A stretch of DNA of 64,000 nt from Polynucleobacter sp. MG-Unter2-18 (GTDB lineage: Bacteria; Pseudomonadota; Gammaproteobacteria; Burkholderiales; Burkholderiaceae). Position 1 is the first letter of the stretch; each line of letters starts with the position of its first letter. The notes under the pieces are model-generated. The model searched no databases. It worked only from the letters and a program-made list of their open reading frames with translations, and was not told where the DNA came from. The stretch spans positions 62,001 through 126,000 of the forward strand of contig NZ_CP061302.1 of NCBI RefSeq assembly GCF_018687675.1, in the 5' to 3' direction. Both the position numbers and the translations under genes were made by a program. Of the stretch, positions 43,968 through 53,200 are shown one piece after another.

Positions 43968-45424
43968 TCTTGTCCGAAGGTACTGGTAAGCCATTCCGTT
44001 ACCCGATCAAATCGATAGCGTCTTTGTCTTAAATTCCCCTCCAAGTCTGTATTACTGCTCGCAAAAACTTTTCCTGCTGCAAGCAATGAGCGGCGCTGCT
44101 GAGTGGTATCAATCTGAATTAATCTAGGCAGTATCTTTGGTAACTCATGGCGAATATCGACAACGACACAATGCTCATGTTGGAGTTGACCAACTTCACA
44201 TAGCAATAACTCTGCCTTGCTCAAGTTAAATTGATTAGCCACAATGAGTCGGTGACATAGCAAGATCCACTCCTCATCCAATTGATGCTCTGCATGGTGG
44301 TTCAAGGCTTTTTCTGCATGCAATGCTAAGTGATGCCAATCATTATTCTCGGGACTAGAAACATTCTCCAGAACTTTGCTTAGTAATTCTTTTGCTTCAG
44401 GTACACCTTGCTGGTGAGCTTGCCAAATCCAATAGGAAGCCTGAAGTCCGCGAACCTTCTCTTCCACTTTTTCACGTTTGCGCCAGAGGTTCGCACCTCT
44501 TCTGAATTGAGCCACAGGATGACCCAAATCAGCTGCGCGATCAAAACACCGATCACTTTCATTGGCGTTATATCCAGAGAACTGGGGACGACGATAGATT
44601 TCACCCAAAGCAAACCAAGCATCTCGATCACCATCTTTTGCTGCAAGCCCTAACCAGTAAGCCGCTTTCTTGAGAGATGCATTTGATTTTCCACTCGAAC
44701 CATCCAAATCTCTTACATCAGAGTCGACCTCATTCAATTGCGCAAGACGTAAGCCCAAGGTGAGCTTTGCAATCGTCAGGCCTAGTTCTGCTGCCTGAAC
44801 TAATACACCCTCATTCTTTTCTGAGAGCCAAGCGCTCCACAGATAGGAAAGTGCTTCATCTTTAGGTTGGAGCTTTATTAGAAGTTCTTTAGCCGAATTG
44901 GTGAAGGGGGTTTCTGATTCTACTAAGTGGAGTAGAAATTCTTTTGCGGTTCTTTGTAGAGAAGGTAGGTGGAGATCACCTTCCTGTTTTAAGAGCCATT
45001 CAGCAAGCTCTCCTTGAAGCGCTTTTTTACTAGGATCAAGCAGTAGTTCAGCGAGTTGCCACTGCGCTGCATAACTGACATCGATATTCGTATTAGCTAG
45101 CTTCCAGAATGATTCCCAGCCAAAGTAAAAGGCGGGTGAATTAAAGGTGAGCCCCAGTGGAACTAAGGAAATTTGCTTCAAAATTCCCAGCATTTCCGGG
45201 GAGAGCGTATCTAGCTTAAGAGTTTCAGAAGCGCCAGTGCTGGAATCGTTAACTGCTTGATTTTTAATGGATAAATAGGATTTTTCTAGCCAAATCAATG
45301 CATTAGCCGGCTGAATTGGAGTCTTGAATGCCCCTGTTAAATAAGCAGAAGCTAAGTTTTGTTGTGCGGATACGTCACCTAATCGAGCAGATTGAAGGAT
45401 TTTTAAGAATTCACGACTTGCCAT
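43952..45424 (-). CDS. Sel1-repeat (TPR-like) protein
   Basis: The start is set at MASREFLKILQSARLGD (codon ending at 45424); the open frame extends to 45571 but the added 49 residues are cysteine-rich and look non-coding. The 490-residue product has Sel1-type repeats (AAYWLGLAAKDGDRDAWFAL, CFDRAADLGHPVAQFRRGAN and others) and no signal peptide. Such solenoids mediate protein contacts. No catalytic domain was seen. Confidence 0.72.
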   Translation of the reverse strand: MASREFLKILQSARLGDVSAQQNLASAYLTGAFKTPIQPANALIWLEKSYLSIKNQAVNDSSTGASETLKLDTLSPEMLGILKQISLVPLGLTFNSPAFYFGWESFWKLANTNIDVSYAAQWQLAELLLDPSKKALQGELAEWLLKQEGDLHLPSLQRTAKEFLLHLVESETPFTNSAKELLIKLQPKDEALSYLWSAWLSEKNEGVLVQAAELGLTIAKLTLGLRLAQLNEVDSDVRDLDGSSGKSNASLKKAAYWLGLAAKDGDRDAWFALGEIYRRPQFSGYNANESDRCFDRAADLGHPVAQFRRGANLWRKREKVEEKVRGLQASYWIWQAHQQGVPEAKELLSKVLENVSSPENNDWHHLALHAEKALNHHAEHQLDEEWILLCHRLIVANQFNLSKAELLLCEVGQLQHEHCVVVDIRHELPKILPRLIQIDTTQQRRSLLAAGKVFASSNTDLEGNLRQRRYRFDRVTEWLTSTFGQDQVVA

Positions 45425-45632
45425 ATGACAATTTTGGCATCTAAGGCTCTTAAAAGACAGAAAACAAAGCCCTTGTTGCCCTGATACAACGAAGAAAGCC
45501 AAAAAACTGCCTTTCCACAAGCAAAAACAGCCTCTAAATGCCCTGAACCCCTGTCTAGCAATGCAAAACAAGCAAAATTCATGAGTCCCGAATTTTTTTG
45601 GGCATTACTTTCAATTTATGGAGATTTAAAGA

Positions 45633-46808
45633 ATGAAAAAATCGCTACTAGCAGTTGCAGCAATTGGCGCATTTGCGTCAGCAGCTCAAGCACAGTCATC
45701 AGTAACCGTATACGGAATCATGGACGTAGGTTTCCAAGGTGTTACAACTCGTGTTGGCTCAGCAAAAACAAACAAGACATCTTTTTCTGGTGAAGGTGCT
45801 GAAACAACATCACGTTTAGGTTTCAAAGGCACTGAAGATATGGGTGGAGGTACATCCGCTTTCTTCACAGCAGAATTTGCTTTGGCTCCAACTAATAGCG
45901 CCCTATCTGGCGATGCAAATACTGGCTTGGCAAATCGTCAAACATTCGTCGGTTTGAAAAAGAATGGTGTTGGCTCTGCAGCTATTGGTACTCAGTACAC
46001 ACCAGTTCATTTAGCTGTTGGCCGTACAGACCCAGGCCAGACAAACAACATGTTGGGTAACGTAATTTACGCAACTAATTCTTCACAAGGTAACGGTCAA
46101 ACAACCCAGGCCTACACAGTTCGCTACAACAATGCTCTTACATTGCAAACTGAGAGAATGGCTGGCTTTCAACTTTACGGTATTTACAACAACAACAATT
46201 CAAATGCCAATAATCCTGCCACAACACAGACTGTAACTAATAACGAAGCTCTCGGCCTTGGCATTAACTATGTATGGCAAAAGTTGAATGTTGATTTGGC
46301 TATGAATTCTTCAAAGCAAACTACAATCACAGGCACAACACAAACAGCCGCATCTATTGCTCCACTGTCTGCAACTATTGGCACAATTGCTAACGTCTTG
46401 GGTACATCTATTGGTATTTTGAGCAACTATGCTGGTGCTACTTATGACTTCGGTATTTTGAAGGCATATGCTCAGTACATTAATACTAAGTACACCTCTA
46501 ACTTGGACTCGAATTCTTATATCAGCCGTTCTGCACAGCAGATTGGCGTACGTTCATTCGTGACACCAACAATCGAGGCGTGGGCATCTGTCGGTAACGG
46601 TAGATACCAGGGTCCAAATGCTGTAACAATTTCTGCTGCAACTACAACTTCAGCTGACTTTACTGGTTATCAGTTAGGTACGAACTACCTGTTGAGCAAG
46701 CGTACAAACCTCTACGCGATTTTTGGCTCTACACAAAGTTCAACCAACGGCTCAATCGCTGCTGAAGGTGGTTCAAGCTATGGCGTTGGTGTGCGTCATA
46801 CTTTCTAA
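45633..46808 (+). CDS. Gram-negative general porin
   Basis: The 391-residue product has a 20-residue signal peptide (MKKSLLAVAAIGAFASAAQA), SSVTVYGIMDVGF and LGFKGTEDMGGGTSAFFTAE typical of burkholderial trimeric porins, and ends in phenylalanine (YGVGVRHTF), the BamA recognition signal. GGAG precedes the start. Serine-, threonine- and asparagine-rich loops suggest surface exposure. The upstream gap of 208 bases should carry its promoter. Confidence 0.93.
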   Translation: MKKSLLAVAAIGAFASAAQAQSSVTVYGIMDVGFQGVTTRVGSAKTNKTSFSGEGAETTSRLGFKGTEDMGGGTSAFFTAEFALAPTNSALSGDANTGLANRQTFVGLKKNGVGSAAIGTQYTPVHLAVGRTDPGQTNNMLGNVIYATNSSQGNGQTTQAYTVRYNNALTLQTERMAGFQLYGIYNNNNSNANNPATTQTVTNNEALGLGINYVWQKLNVDLAMNSSKQTTITGTTQTAASIAPLSATIGTIANVLGTSIGILSNYAGATYDFGILKAYAQYINTKYTSNLDSNSYISRSAQQIGVRSFVTPTIEAWASVGNGRYQGPNAVTISAATTTSADFTGYQLGTNYLLSKRTNLYAIFGSTQSSTNGSIAAEGGSSYGVGVRHTF

Positions 46809-46855
46809 ATTAATTCTTGCGTAGCAGTCTAGCAAAGTTAGTTTAGTATTTTATT

Positions 46856-46887
46856 AACCCACTGTTGAAAAACAGTGGGTTTTTTTA
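46856..46887 (+). terminator. Rho-independent terminator of the porin gene
   Basis: AACCCACTGTT pairs perfectly with AACAGTGGGTT around a GAAA loop and is followed by a run of T. It isolates the porin from the glycosyltransferase island. Confidence 0.93.
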
Positions 46888-46929
46888 TAACTTTTGCGAT
46901 GACCATATATCTACAGCTATTAATGGCTT

Positions 46930-47697
46930 ATGAAAACTATACCGGTAATAATCCCCTATTTTTGTGCAGAAGAAGAGTTGCAAAAATGCCTATCTGCGCT
47001 TGAGGATCAATCTTATAAACCGATTGATATTTTTGTAAGAGATAACAGCATCGATAATATTTTATTTATTGCTGCAATAAACGAAGGGCTACAAAAGTAC
47101 AGTTCAAATAAAGATATTGATTACATACTCATTTTGAATCAAGACGCTTATGTACAAAAAGAAACTATCAGATTCTTAGTCAAGAGTATGGAGGCGGATG
47201 AAAATTGTGGGATCGCATGTCCAATACAAATATCGAGTAAGGACAACTCCATATATTGGGGAGGGGGTTTTGAAGCATTTCCATTTGGAAGGCATCAAGG
47301 CGGGTCTTTGAGTGAGTACAGCAAGGACTTTGATACTTATTGGGCAAATGGAGCTTGTATGCTTTTAAGGGTGAAAATGATAAGAGAGATTGGTTTTTTT
47401 GATAAAAATATGAAGTTTATTTGTTCAGATTCTGATTACTCTTATACGGCTAGGTCACGAGGATGGAAGGTAAAGGTTGCTCACCAAGCACATGTTTATC
47501 ATTCAGCTGGTGCATGTGGTTCGGTTGAAAATAGTTTTATTAATACAATTAAAAATCAAGATGCAATATATTTTGCAAAAAAATGGTTAAATGGCGATCT
47601 TTACAAGAGCCTTTCGTATGATGGTGAAAAACTAACACGTATGAAGATTCAGACCTTGATTCAAAACTTGGAGTCAGCAGCTCGAAATAACGTGTAG
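46930..47697 (+). CDS. Family 2 glycosyltransferase (rhamnosyltransferase-like)
   Basis: The 255-residue product begins IPVIIPYFCAEEELQKCLSA, a GT-A nucleotide-binding strand, with VRDNSIDN and ILNQDAYV in place of the usual DxD, and YWANGACMLLRV plus the ICSDSDYSYTARSRGW acceptor-side segment, as in WbbL-like rhamnosyltransferases. It probably adds a sugar to a surface glycan or glycoprotein. No clear ribosome-binding site is seen. It opens the AT-rich island. Confidence 0.82.
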   Translation: MKTIPVIIPYFCAEEELQKCLSALEDQSYKPIDIFVRDNSIDNILFIAAINEGLQKYSSNKDIDYILILNQDAYVQKETIRFLVKSMEADENCGIACPIQISSKDNSIYWGGGFEAFPFGRHQGGSLSEYSKDFDTYWANGACMLLRVKMIREIGFFDKNMKFICSDSDYSYTARSRGWKVKVAHQAHVYHSAGACGSVENSFINTIKNQDAIYFAKKWLNGDLYKSLSYDGEKLTRMKIQTLIQNLESAARNNV

Positions 47698-47769
47698 ATC
47701 ACACATCAACCATCTCGAAGATTTAGTTGATTTTTTTGACCATATCGTAAGTGTCACAAGAGTTATTTT

Positions 47770-47871
47770 TTAGGTTCTAAGAGTTATCTTCAACATGCCT
47801 TTATCAACAGCTTTGACCATATCGTAGATTGTGAGGAGAGCGACTTGGACTGCGGTGAGAAGCCCAGCAAA
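47770..47871 (-). pseudogene. moaC 3'-end remnant, copy A
   Basis: Read on the minus strand this gives LLTAVQVALLTIYDMVKAVD followed by KGM and then an unrelated tail to a stop. It matches the helix of cyclic pyranopterin monophosphate synthase MoaC (consensus LTAVSVAALTIYDMCKAVD). The rest of moaC is absent, so it is a fragment. Confidence 0.72.
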
Positions 47872-48049
47872 AACAAAGAACTAAGAGTAATCAATAAACA
47901 ATAAGAGCTAAATTCTGTAAGTTGATTAATGGTTAGTGGGACTAAATTGGGCTACGAAAAAGGATGGTACAAGAGTCGTGTAAGATGAATCTACCAGCTA
48001 TTAGCTAAGCGCAAATCGATATTTATTGTGGCTCAGTAGGACTCATTTC

Positions 48050-48180
48050 ATTCACACACTAGATAAAAGAGGGGTAGCCTTTCGCGACTTTCTAGAAACC
48101 GACTTCTGCCACACCCCCATAGCCCATTTTTGAAAAGGGCCCCACCCAGATAGCCCCTCCACCTTATTTTGCTCAAATAA
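48050..48180. repeat. Intergenic block shared with 50530-50660, copy 1
   Basis: About 130 bases directly upstream of the first GT41 gene resemble the block before the second, including ACACCCCCATAGC, TTTTTGAAAAGGG and CACCTTATTTTGCTCAAAT. The minus strand of both can be read as PFSK..YGGV..xGF, here broken by a stop, so it may be a decayed gene end. Confidence 0.65.
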
Positions 48181-48212
48181 TTCTAATTTTTTCTGTTCAT
48201 TACCTCGTCTTA

Positions 48213-48237
48213 AAAATAAGTGCTGAAGCTGTAAAAT
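48213..48237 (+). promoter_or_regulatory. Shared -10-like block of TPR gene 1
   Basis: This 25-base block (AAAATAAGTGCTG...TAAAAT) is 22/25 identical to that before the third TPR gene. TAAAAT ends 7 bases before the ATG and no ribosome-binding site is present, which suggests a leaderless message. Confidence 0.5.
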
Positions 48238-48244
48238 ACACAAA

Positions 48245-50227
48245 ATGAATCCTCAACTTCAAATAATGCTTCAGCAAGCTTTTGAATATATGCAACAGGC
48301 AAAATTTAGCCAAGCCAAGCCAATCCTTGCTTATGTCCTAAAGATGCAACCAAAGAATTTTGACGTCTTGCACGCACTAGGATTTATTTCTGGAACTGAA
48401 AATAATCATCAAGAAGCAGTTTATTACTCATTAAAAGCGTTAAAAATTAAGCCTGACGATTTAGAAGTGAATATTAATTGCGCAAGAGCATTGCAAGAGA
48501 TTGGAAAGCATCTAGATTCAGTAAGGAGTCACCAAAAAGCAATTTTTTTATCCCCGAATAACCATGAGATTTGGCTTGGTTGTGGGAAGTCACTTCAAAG
48601 CCTTAAGCGTTATGACGAGGCTATTGCTCACTACGATAAAGCGCTAAGCCTGAAACCTGATTTTGCCGCAGCTTGGTCTAACAAAGGAAATATTTTCTAT
48701 GAACTCAAGCGTTATGACGAGGCTATCGCTCATTACGATAAAGCCTTAAATTTAAATCCTGATTTTGCTGCAGCTTGGTTTAACAAGGGAAATACTTTGC
48801 ATGAACTCAAGCGTTATGACGGGGCTATTGCTTACTATGATAAGGCTCTCAGCATCAAGCCCGATATTGATTGGATATTTGGTAGCTTACTACACTCTAA
48901 GATGAATATATGTAGTTGGTCAGGTTTGGCAGAATCTTTGGAGAATATTTCCAAAAAATTAGTGGTGAATGAGAAAGTTGTTAATCCTTTTTCGTTGCTA
49001 GCGTTAAATGATGATGCTCTGCTTCATAAAAAATCTGCTGAAATTTATATTCAATCAAGATATCCATCTAACCCTGTTTTAGAACCTATTCTTAAGCGTC
49101 CACAGAATCAAAAAATCCGAGTGGGTTACTTCTCGACTGATTTTAAAAACCATCCCGTTGCCTTTCTTATTGCCGAGCTTTTTGAGTTGCATGATAAAAG
49201 TCAATTTGAATTAGTCGGCTTTTCATTTGGCCCAATAACAAAAGACCAGATGCGCCAACGCCTAGAAAAGTCATTTGACCAGTTTGTTGAGGTTGGTAAT
49301 AAGTCGGATATTGAAATCGCCCAATTAAGTAGATGCTTAAATATTGACATTGCAGTTGATTTAACAGGCTTTACCCAAGACGCAAGAACGGGAATATTTT
49401 CTCATCGTGCCGCACCCATTCAAGTCAATTATCTTGGCTACCCTGGAACTATGGGTGCTGATTACATGGATTACATCATTGCCGATAGAACTCTTATTCC
49501 ACTGGAGTCTCAGTCATGCTATTCAGAGAAGGTAGTCTATTTACCCAATAGCTATCAGGTCAATGATAGAAAGCGTCTAATTTCAGATAGGCAATTTACA
49601 AGGCAAGATCTAGACCTTCCAGAAAAAGGATTTGTATTTTGTTGTTTTAATAACAATTACAAGATATTGCCCGCAACCTTTGCAAGTTGGATGAGAATAT
49701 TGAAAGCGGTAGAAGGTAGTATCTTATGGCTATTTCAAGATAATTCTTGGGCGGTAGAGAATCTCAAAAAAGAAGCTGAAAAACAAGGTATTGCAGCCGA
49801 TAGGCTAGTCTTTGCTGAACGTTTGCCTTTACCTGAACATTTGGCTCGCCATCGTCAGGCTGATTTATTTCTTGATACCTTCCCCTATAACGCACATACC
49901 ACCACTAGCGATGCTTTATGGGCTGGATTACCAGTTTTAACTTTAATAGGCAGGTCTTTTGCTAGTCGTGTAGCAGCGAGCCTTTTAAAAGCGATTGGTT
50001 TGCCAGAACTAATTACCAGCACTCAAGAAGAGTATGAAGCATTAGCGATTGAGCTAGCCATAAACCCCAATAAACTTAAAGATATTAAATTGAAGTTAGC
50101 CAAGAACCGTTTGACTACTCCATTGTTTGATACACCGCTCTTTACTAAAAATCTTGAAGTCGCTTACAGCGAAATGTATGAGCGTTATCAAGATGATTTG
50201 CAGCCAGATCATATAACTATTATTTAG
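48245..50227 (+). CDS. TPR protein with GT41 (O-GlcNAc transferase-like) domain, copy 1
   Basis: The 660-residue product has about six TPR units (1-214; the unit RYDEAIAHYDKALSLKPD repeats) and a C-terminal GT41/SPINDLY catalytic domain (about 290-650) with VGYFSTDFKNHPVAF (the catalytic-base-like histidine), IQVNYLGYPGTMG, CCFNNNYKILP (conserved lysine) and PYNAHTTTSDALWAGLPVLT. Such enzymes add sugars to Ser/Thr or Asn of proteins, with TPRs choosing the substrate. No signal peptide, so cytoplasmic. Residues 215-660 are identical to the C-terminus of the next gene, encoded by an apparently perfect DNA repeat. Confidence 0.9.
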   Translation: MNPQLQIMLQQAFEYMQQAKFSQAKPILAYVLKMQPKNFDVLHALGFISGTENNHQEAVYYSLKALKIKPDDLEVNINCARALQEIGKHLDSVRSHQKAIFLSPNNHEIWLGCGKSLQSLKRYDEAIAHYDKALSLKPDFAAAWSNKGNIFYELKRYDEAIAHYDKALNLNPDFAAAWFNKGNTLHELKRYDGAIAYYDKALSIKPDIDWIFGSLLHSKMNICSWSGLAESLENISKKLVVNEKVVNPFSLLALNDDALLHKKSAEIYIQSRYPSNPVLEPILKRPQNQKIRVGYFSTDFKNHPVAFLIAELFELHDKSQFELVGFSFGPITKDQMRQRLEKSFDQFVEVGNKSDIEIAQLSRCLNIDIAVDLTGFTQDARTGIFSHRAAPIQVNYLGYPGTMGADYMDYIIADRTLIPLESQSCYSEKVVYLPNSYQVNDRKRLISDRQFTRQDLDLPEKGFVFCCFNNNYKILPATFASWMRILKAVEGSILWLFQDNSWAVENLKKEAEKQGIAADRLVFAERLPLPEHLARHRQADLFLDTFPYNAHTTTSDALWAGLPVLTLIGRSFASRVAASLLKAIGLPELITSTQEEYEALAIELAINPNKLKDIKLKLAKNRLTTPLFDTPLFTKNLEVAYSEMYERYQDDLQPDHITII

Positions 50228-50513
50228 GTAGTGTTTTTAATATCTTAAGAGCCAATTGATCTGGGTCTGAAAGGTCTAACTGCCTATACCCCGAAAGGCG
50301 TCGGCATTGAGTCTTGCTAGTGCCCATTACTTCTTTTACATAGTATTAGCACGTTTTCTGTCCCCTCAGTGGAACAGAATTGGGCCCCAGCTTATTTCAT
50401 ATTCTTAATTTTGCTTTACAGGTTAATCTTTGCTAACCCGCTCTCCATTCCCCACTCTCGGCACCACTCTTCTCAAGTACATGGACATTACCCATAAGCA
50501 TGCCTCTATCAAC
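48887..50513 (+). repeat. 1,627-bp direct repeat, copy 1
   Basis: This segment covers codons 215-660 of the first GT41 gene and 286 bases beyond its stop, and recurs 2,687 bases downstream (51574-53200) with no mismatch seen by eye. The edges are sharp: C versus T just before it and G versus A just after. Confidence 0.93.
50356..50379. repeat. Small palindrome with CTGTCCC motif, copy 1
   Basis: TTCTGTCCC and GGAACAGAA (8 of 9 positions paired) flank CTCAGT. The CTGTCCC core also occurs in the palindrome beside the Y1 transposase at 21.6 kb. Confidence 0.5.
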
Positions 50514-50525
50514 GGGTTTGTCCAT
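50433..50525 (-). pseudogene. moaC 3'-end remnant, copy B
   Basis: The minus strand reads MDKPVDRGMLMGNVHVLEKS followed by GAESGEWRAG and a stop, resembling the MoaC C-terminus (KAVDKGM, then a V-LLEKSGGKSG tail). The 3' part, from the stop at 50433 to 50513, lies within the long repeat; upstream coding sequence is missing. Confidence 0.7.
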
Positions 50526-50529
50526 CCGC

Positions 50530-50660
50530 ATGCTGGATAAAACGGGGCACCCCTTTGTGATTTTCAAGAAACCGATTCCTTCTACACCCCCATAGCTCGT
50601 TTTTGAAAAGGGTCTCATCCAGCCAACTCTTTCACCTTATTTTGCTCAAATGAACAAGTA
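50530..50660. repeat. Intergenic block shared with 48050-48180, copy 2
   Basis: This is the counterpart of the block before the first GT41 gene. Here the minus-strand reading PFSKTSYGGVEGIGFLKITK is open. It may be the less decayed copy of a gene end; the family was not recognised. Confidence 0.6.
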
Positions 50661-50696
50661 TTTTTTAAAGAAATGTTGATTTTTGGCTCTATCTTA

Positions 50697-50721
50697 GGAA
50701 TAAGTAGGGAACCTATAAAAT
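50697..50721 (+). promoter_or_regulatory. Shared -10-like block of TPR gene 2
   Basis: The 25-base block ends in TATAAAAT 6 bases before the ATG and matches 17 of 25 positions of the block before the third TPR gene. No ribosome-binding site follows it. Confidence 0.5.
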
Positions 50722-50727
50722 GGCCTT

Positions 50728-52914
50728 ATGAATCCCAAACTTCAAGCAGCTCTTCAGAAAGCCATCCAAGCCTTTCAGAGCCAAAATTTTGATGGCGCTG
50801 ATTTAATCCTCAAGGAAGTTCTTCAAAGCGATATCAATAGTGCCGATGCTGTTTTTGAGTTGGGCATTGCTTATGCAAAAGCCAATAGATTTATGGAGGC
50901 ATCAGCTGTCTTTTGCTGCTTGCAGCCCTATAAAAAAAATGATGTAAGAATTCCTTATAACTTGGGCCTTATTCATTCGTTACTGGGCAGGCATCAACTT
51001 GCATTAGCAGCTTATGATTTAGCTCTCAAAATTCAGTCTGATGATGCCGAGATACTTATTAATAAAGGCTCAACTTGTAACGATATTAAGGATTATGTTT
51101 TGGCGCTAGAGGTCCTAGAAAAGGCAACCCAAATAAATCCTGATATCGCTGAAGGTTGGTCTAATAAAGGCATTGCATTCAATAATCTAAATTTGTATCA
51201 GGAGTCTATCAACGCCTATAACAAGGCCATTAAGCTAAAACCAAGCTATTACGAGGCATGGTCAAATAAAAGTGCACCACTGAACAAATTAAAACGCTTC
51301 GAAGAGGCCTCTGAAGCATGCGATAAAGCATTAAGTATCAAGCCTGACTATGCGGAAGCTTACTATAACAAAGGCAATGTATTAAATGAGCTAAAACGGT
51401 ATGACGAGGCCATTGCTCACTACGATAAGGCTCTCAGCCTTAAGCCTGACTATCATGAGGCGTGGTCCAACAAAGGTAATGTATTAAATGAGCTAAAACA
51501 GTATGAAGAGGCTATTGCTTACTATGATAAGGCTCTCAGCATCAAGCCTGATATTAATTGGGTGTATGGAGATTTACTACACTCTAAGATGAATATATGT
51601 AGTTGGTCAGGTTTGGCAGAATCTTTGGAGAATATTTCCAAAAAATTAGTGGTGAATGAGAAAGTTGTTAATCCTTTTTCGTTGCTAGCGTTAAATGATG
51701 ATGCTCTGCTTCATAAAAAATCTGCTGAAATTTATATTCAATCAAGATATCCATCTAACCCTGTTTTAGAACCTATTCTTAAGCGTCCACAGAATCAAAA
51801 AATCCGAGTGGGTTACTTCTCGACTGATTTTAAAAACCATCCCGTTGCCTTTCTTATTGCCGAGCTTTTTGAGTTGCATGATAAAAGTCAATTTGAATTA
51901 GTCGGCTTTTCATTTGGCCCAATAACAAAAGACCAGATGCGCCAACGCCTAGAAAAGTCATTTGACCAGTTTGTTGAGGTTGGTAATAAGTCGGATATTG
52001 AAATCGCCCAATTAAGTAGATGCTTAAATATTGACATTGCAGTTGATTTAACAGGCTTTACCCAAGACGCAAGAACGGGAATATTTTCTCATCGTGCCGC
52101 ACCCATTCAAGTCAATTATCTTGGCTACCCTGGAACTATGGGTGCTGATTACATGGATTACATCATTGCCGATAGAACTCTTATTCCACTGGAGTCTCAG
52201 TCATGCTATTCAGAGAAGGTAGTCTATTTACCCAATAGCTATCAGGTCAATGATAGAAAGCGTCTAATTTCAGATAGGCAATTTACAAGGCAAGATCTAG
52301 ACCTTCCAGAAAAAGGATTTGTATTTTGTTGTTTTAATAACAATTACAAGATATTGCCCGCAACCTTTGCAAGTTGGATGAGAATATTGAAAGCGGTAGA
52401 AGGTAGTATCTTATGGCTATTTCAAGATAATTCTTGGGCGGTAGAGAATCTCAAAAAAGAAGCTGAAAAACAAGGTATTGCAGCCGATAGGCTAGTCTTT
52501 GCTGAACGTTTGCCTTTACCTGAACATTTGGCTCGCCATCGTCAGGCTGATTTATTTCTTGATACCTTCCCCTATAACGCACATACCACCACTAGCGATG
52601 CTTTATGGGCTGGATTACCAGTTTTAACTTTAATAGGCAGGTCTTTTGCTAGTCGTGTAGCAGCGAGCCTTTTAAAAGCGATTGGTTTGCCAGAACTAAT
52701 TACCAGCACTCAAGAAGAGTATGAAGCATTAGCGATTGAGCTAGCCATAAACCCCAATAAACTTAAAGATATTAAATTGAAGTTAGCCAAGAACCGTTTG
52801 ACTACTCCATTGTTTGATACACCGCTCTTTACTAAAAATCTTGAAGTCGCTTACAGCGAAATGTATGAGCGTTATCAAGATGATTTGCAGCCAGATCATA
52901 TAACTATTATTTAG
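50728..52914 (+). CDS. TPR protein with GT41 (O-GlcNAc transferase-like) domain, copy 2
   Basis: The 728-residue product has about eight TPR units in residues 1-282, distinct from those of copy 1 and starting MNPKLQAALQKAIQAFQSQN, then 446 residues identical to the catalytic part of copy 1. Same GT41 motifs (DFKNHPVAF, NNNYKILP, NAHTTTSDALWAG). The switch from divergent to identical sequence falls at codon 283, just after the last TPR, with about 70 bases of partly matching sequence before it. Two enzymes with one catalytic domain and different recognition arms are implied. Confidence 0.9.
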   Translation: MNPKLQAALQKAIQAFQSQNFDGADLILKEVLQSDINSADAVFELGIAYAKANRFMEASAVFCCLQPYKKNDVRIPYNLGLIHSLLGRHQLALAAYDLALKIQSDDAEILINKGSTCNDIKDYVLALEVLEKATQINPDIAEGWSNKGIAFNNLNLYQESINAYNKAIKLKPSYYEAWSNKSAPLNKLKRFEEASEACDKALSIKPDYAEAYYNKGNVLNELKRYDEAIAHYDKALSLKPDYHEAWSNKGNVLNELKQYEEAIAYYDKALSIKPDINWVYGDLLHSKMNICSWSGLAESLENISKKLVVNEKVVNPFSLLALNDDALLHKKSAEIYIQSRYPSNPVLEPILKRPQNQKIRVGYFSTDFKNHPVAFLIAELFELHDKSQFELVGFSFGPITKDQMRQRLEKSFDQFVEVGNKSDIEIAQLSRCLNIDIAVDLTGFTQDARTGIFSHRAAPIQVNYLGYPGTMGADYMDYIIADRTLIPLESQSCYSEKVVYLPNSYQVNDRKRLISDRQFTRQDLDLPEKGFVFCCFNNNYKILPATFASWMRILKAVEGSILWLFQDNSWAVENLKKEAEKQGIAADRLVFAERLPLPEHLARHRQADLFLDTFPYNAHTTTSDALWAGLPVLTLIGRSFASRVAASLLKAIGLPELITSTQEEYEALAIELAINPNKLKDIKLKLAKNRLTTPLFDTPLFTKNLEVAYSEMYERYQDDLQPDHITII

Positions 52915-53200
52915 GTAGTGTTTTTAATATCTTAAGAGCCAATTGATCTGGGTCTGAAAGGTCTAACTGCCTATACCCCGAAAGGCGTCGGCATTGAGTC
53001 TTGCTAGTGCCCATTACTTCTTTTACATAGTATTAGCACGTTTTCTGTCCCCTCAGTGGAACAGAATTGGGCCCCAGCTTATTTCATATTCTTAATTTTG
53101 CTTTACAGGTTAATCTTTGCTAACCCGCTCTCCATTCCCCACTCTCGGCACCACTCTTCTCAAGTACATGGACATTACCCATAAGCATGCCTCTATCAAC
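51574..53200 (+). repeat. 1,627-bp direct repeat, copy 2
   Basis: Second copy of the segment at 48887-50513, same orientation. Recombination between the two would delete 2,687 bases, leaving one GT41 gene with the TPR arm of copy 1. Confidence 0.93.
53043..53066. repeat. Small palindrome with CTGTCCC motif, copy 2
   Basis: Identical to the element at 50356-50379, carried by the long repeat. Confidence 0.5.

Larger units (their letters stand above)
47698..48244. other. 547-base spacer with gene remnants and repeats
   Basis: No intact gene was found. It holds a decayed moaC fragment (minus strand, 47770-47871), a partial duplication around ACGATATGGTCAAA in the adjacent sequence, a block repeated before the next GT41 gene (48050-48180), and a -10-like block just before the following ATG. 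Confidence 0.6.
50228..50727. other. 500-base spacer: end of repeat, moaC remnant, shared block
   Basis: The first 286 bases belong to the long direct repeat and include a TTCTGTCCC/GGAACAGAA palindrome and the moaC tail. The rest is the block also found before the first GT41 gene, then a -10-like box. No complete gene was seen. Confidence 0.6.

Noticed and set aside
45425..45571. N-terminal extension of the Sel1-repeat protein
   Set aside because: The 49 added residues are cysteine- and phenylalanine-rich and look like translated promoter sequence of the divergent porin gene.
50433..50618. 61-codon minus-strand frame as a real gene
   Set aside because: It joins a moaC tail to the shared intergenic block and has no promoter or ribosome-binding site; the moaC remnant explanation fits better.
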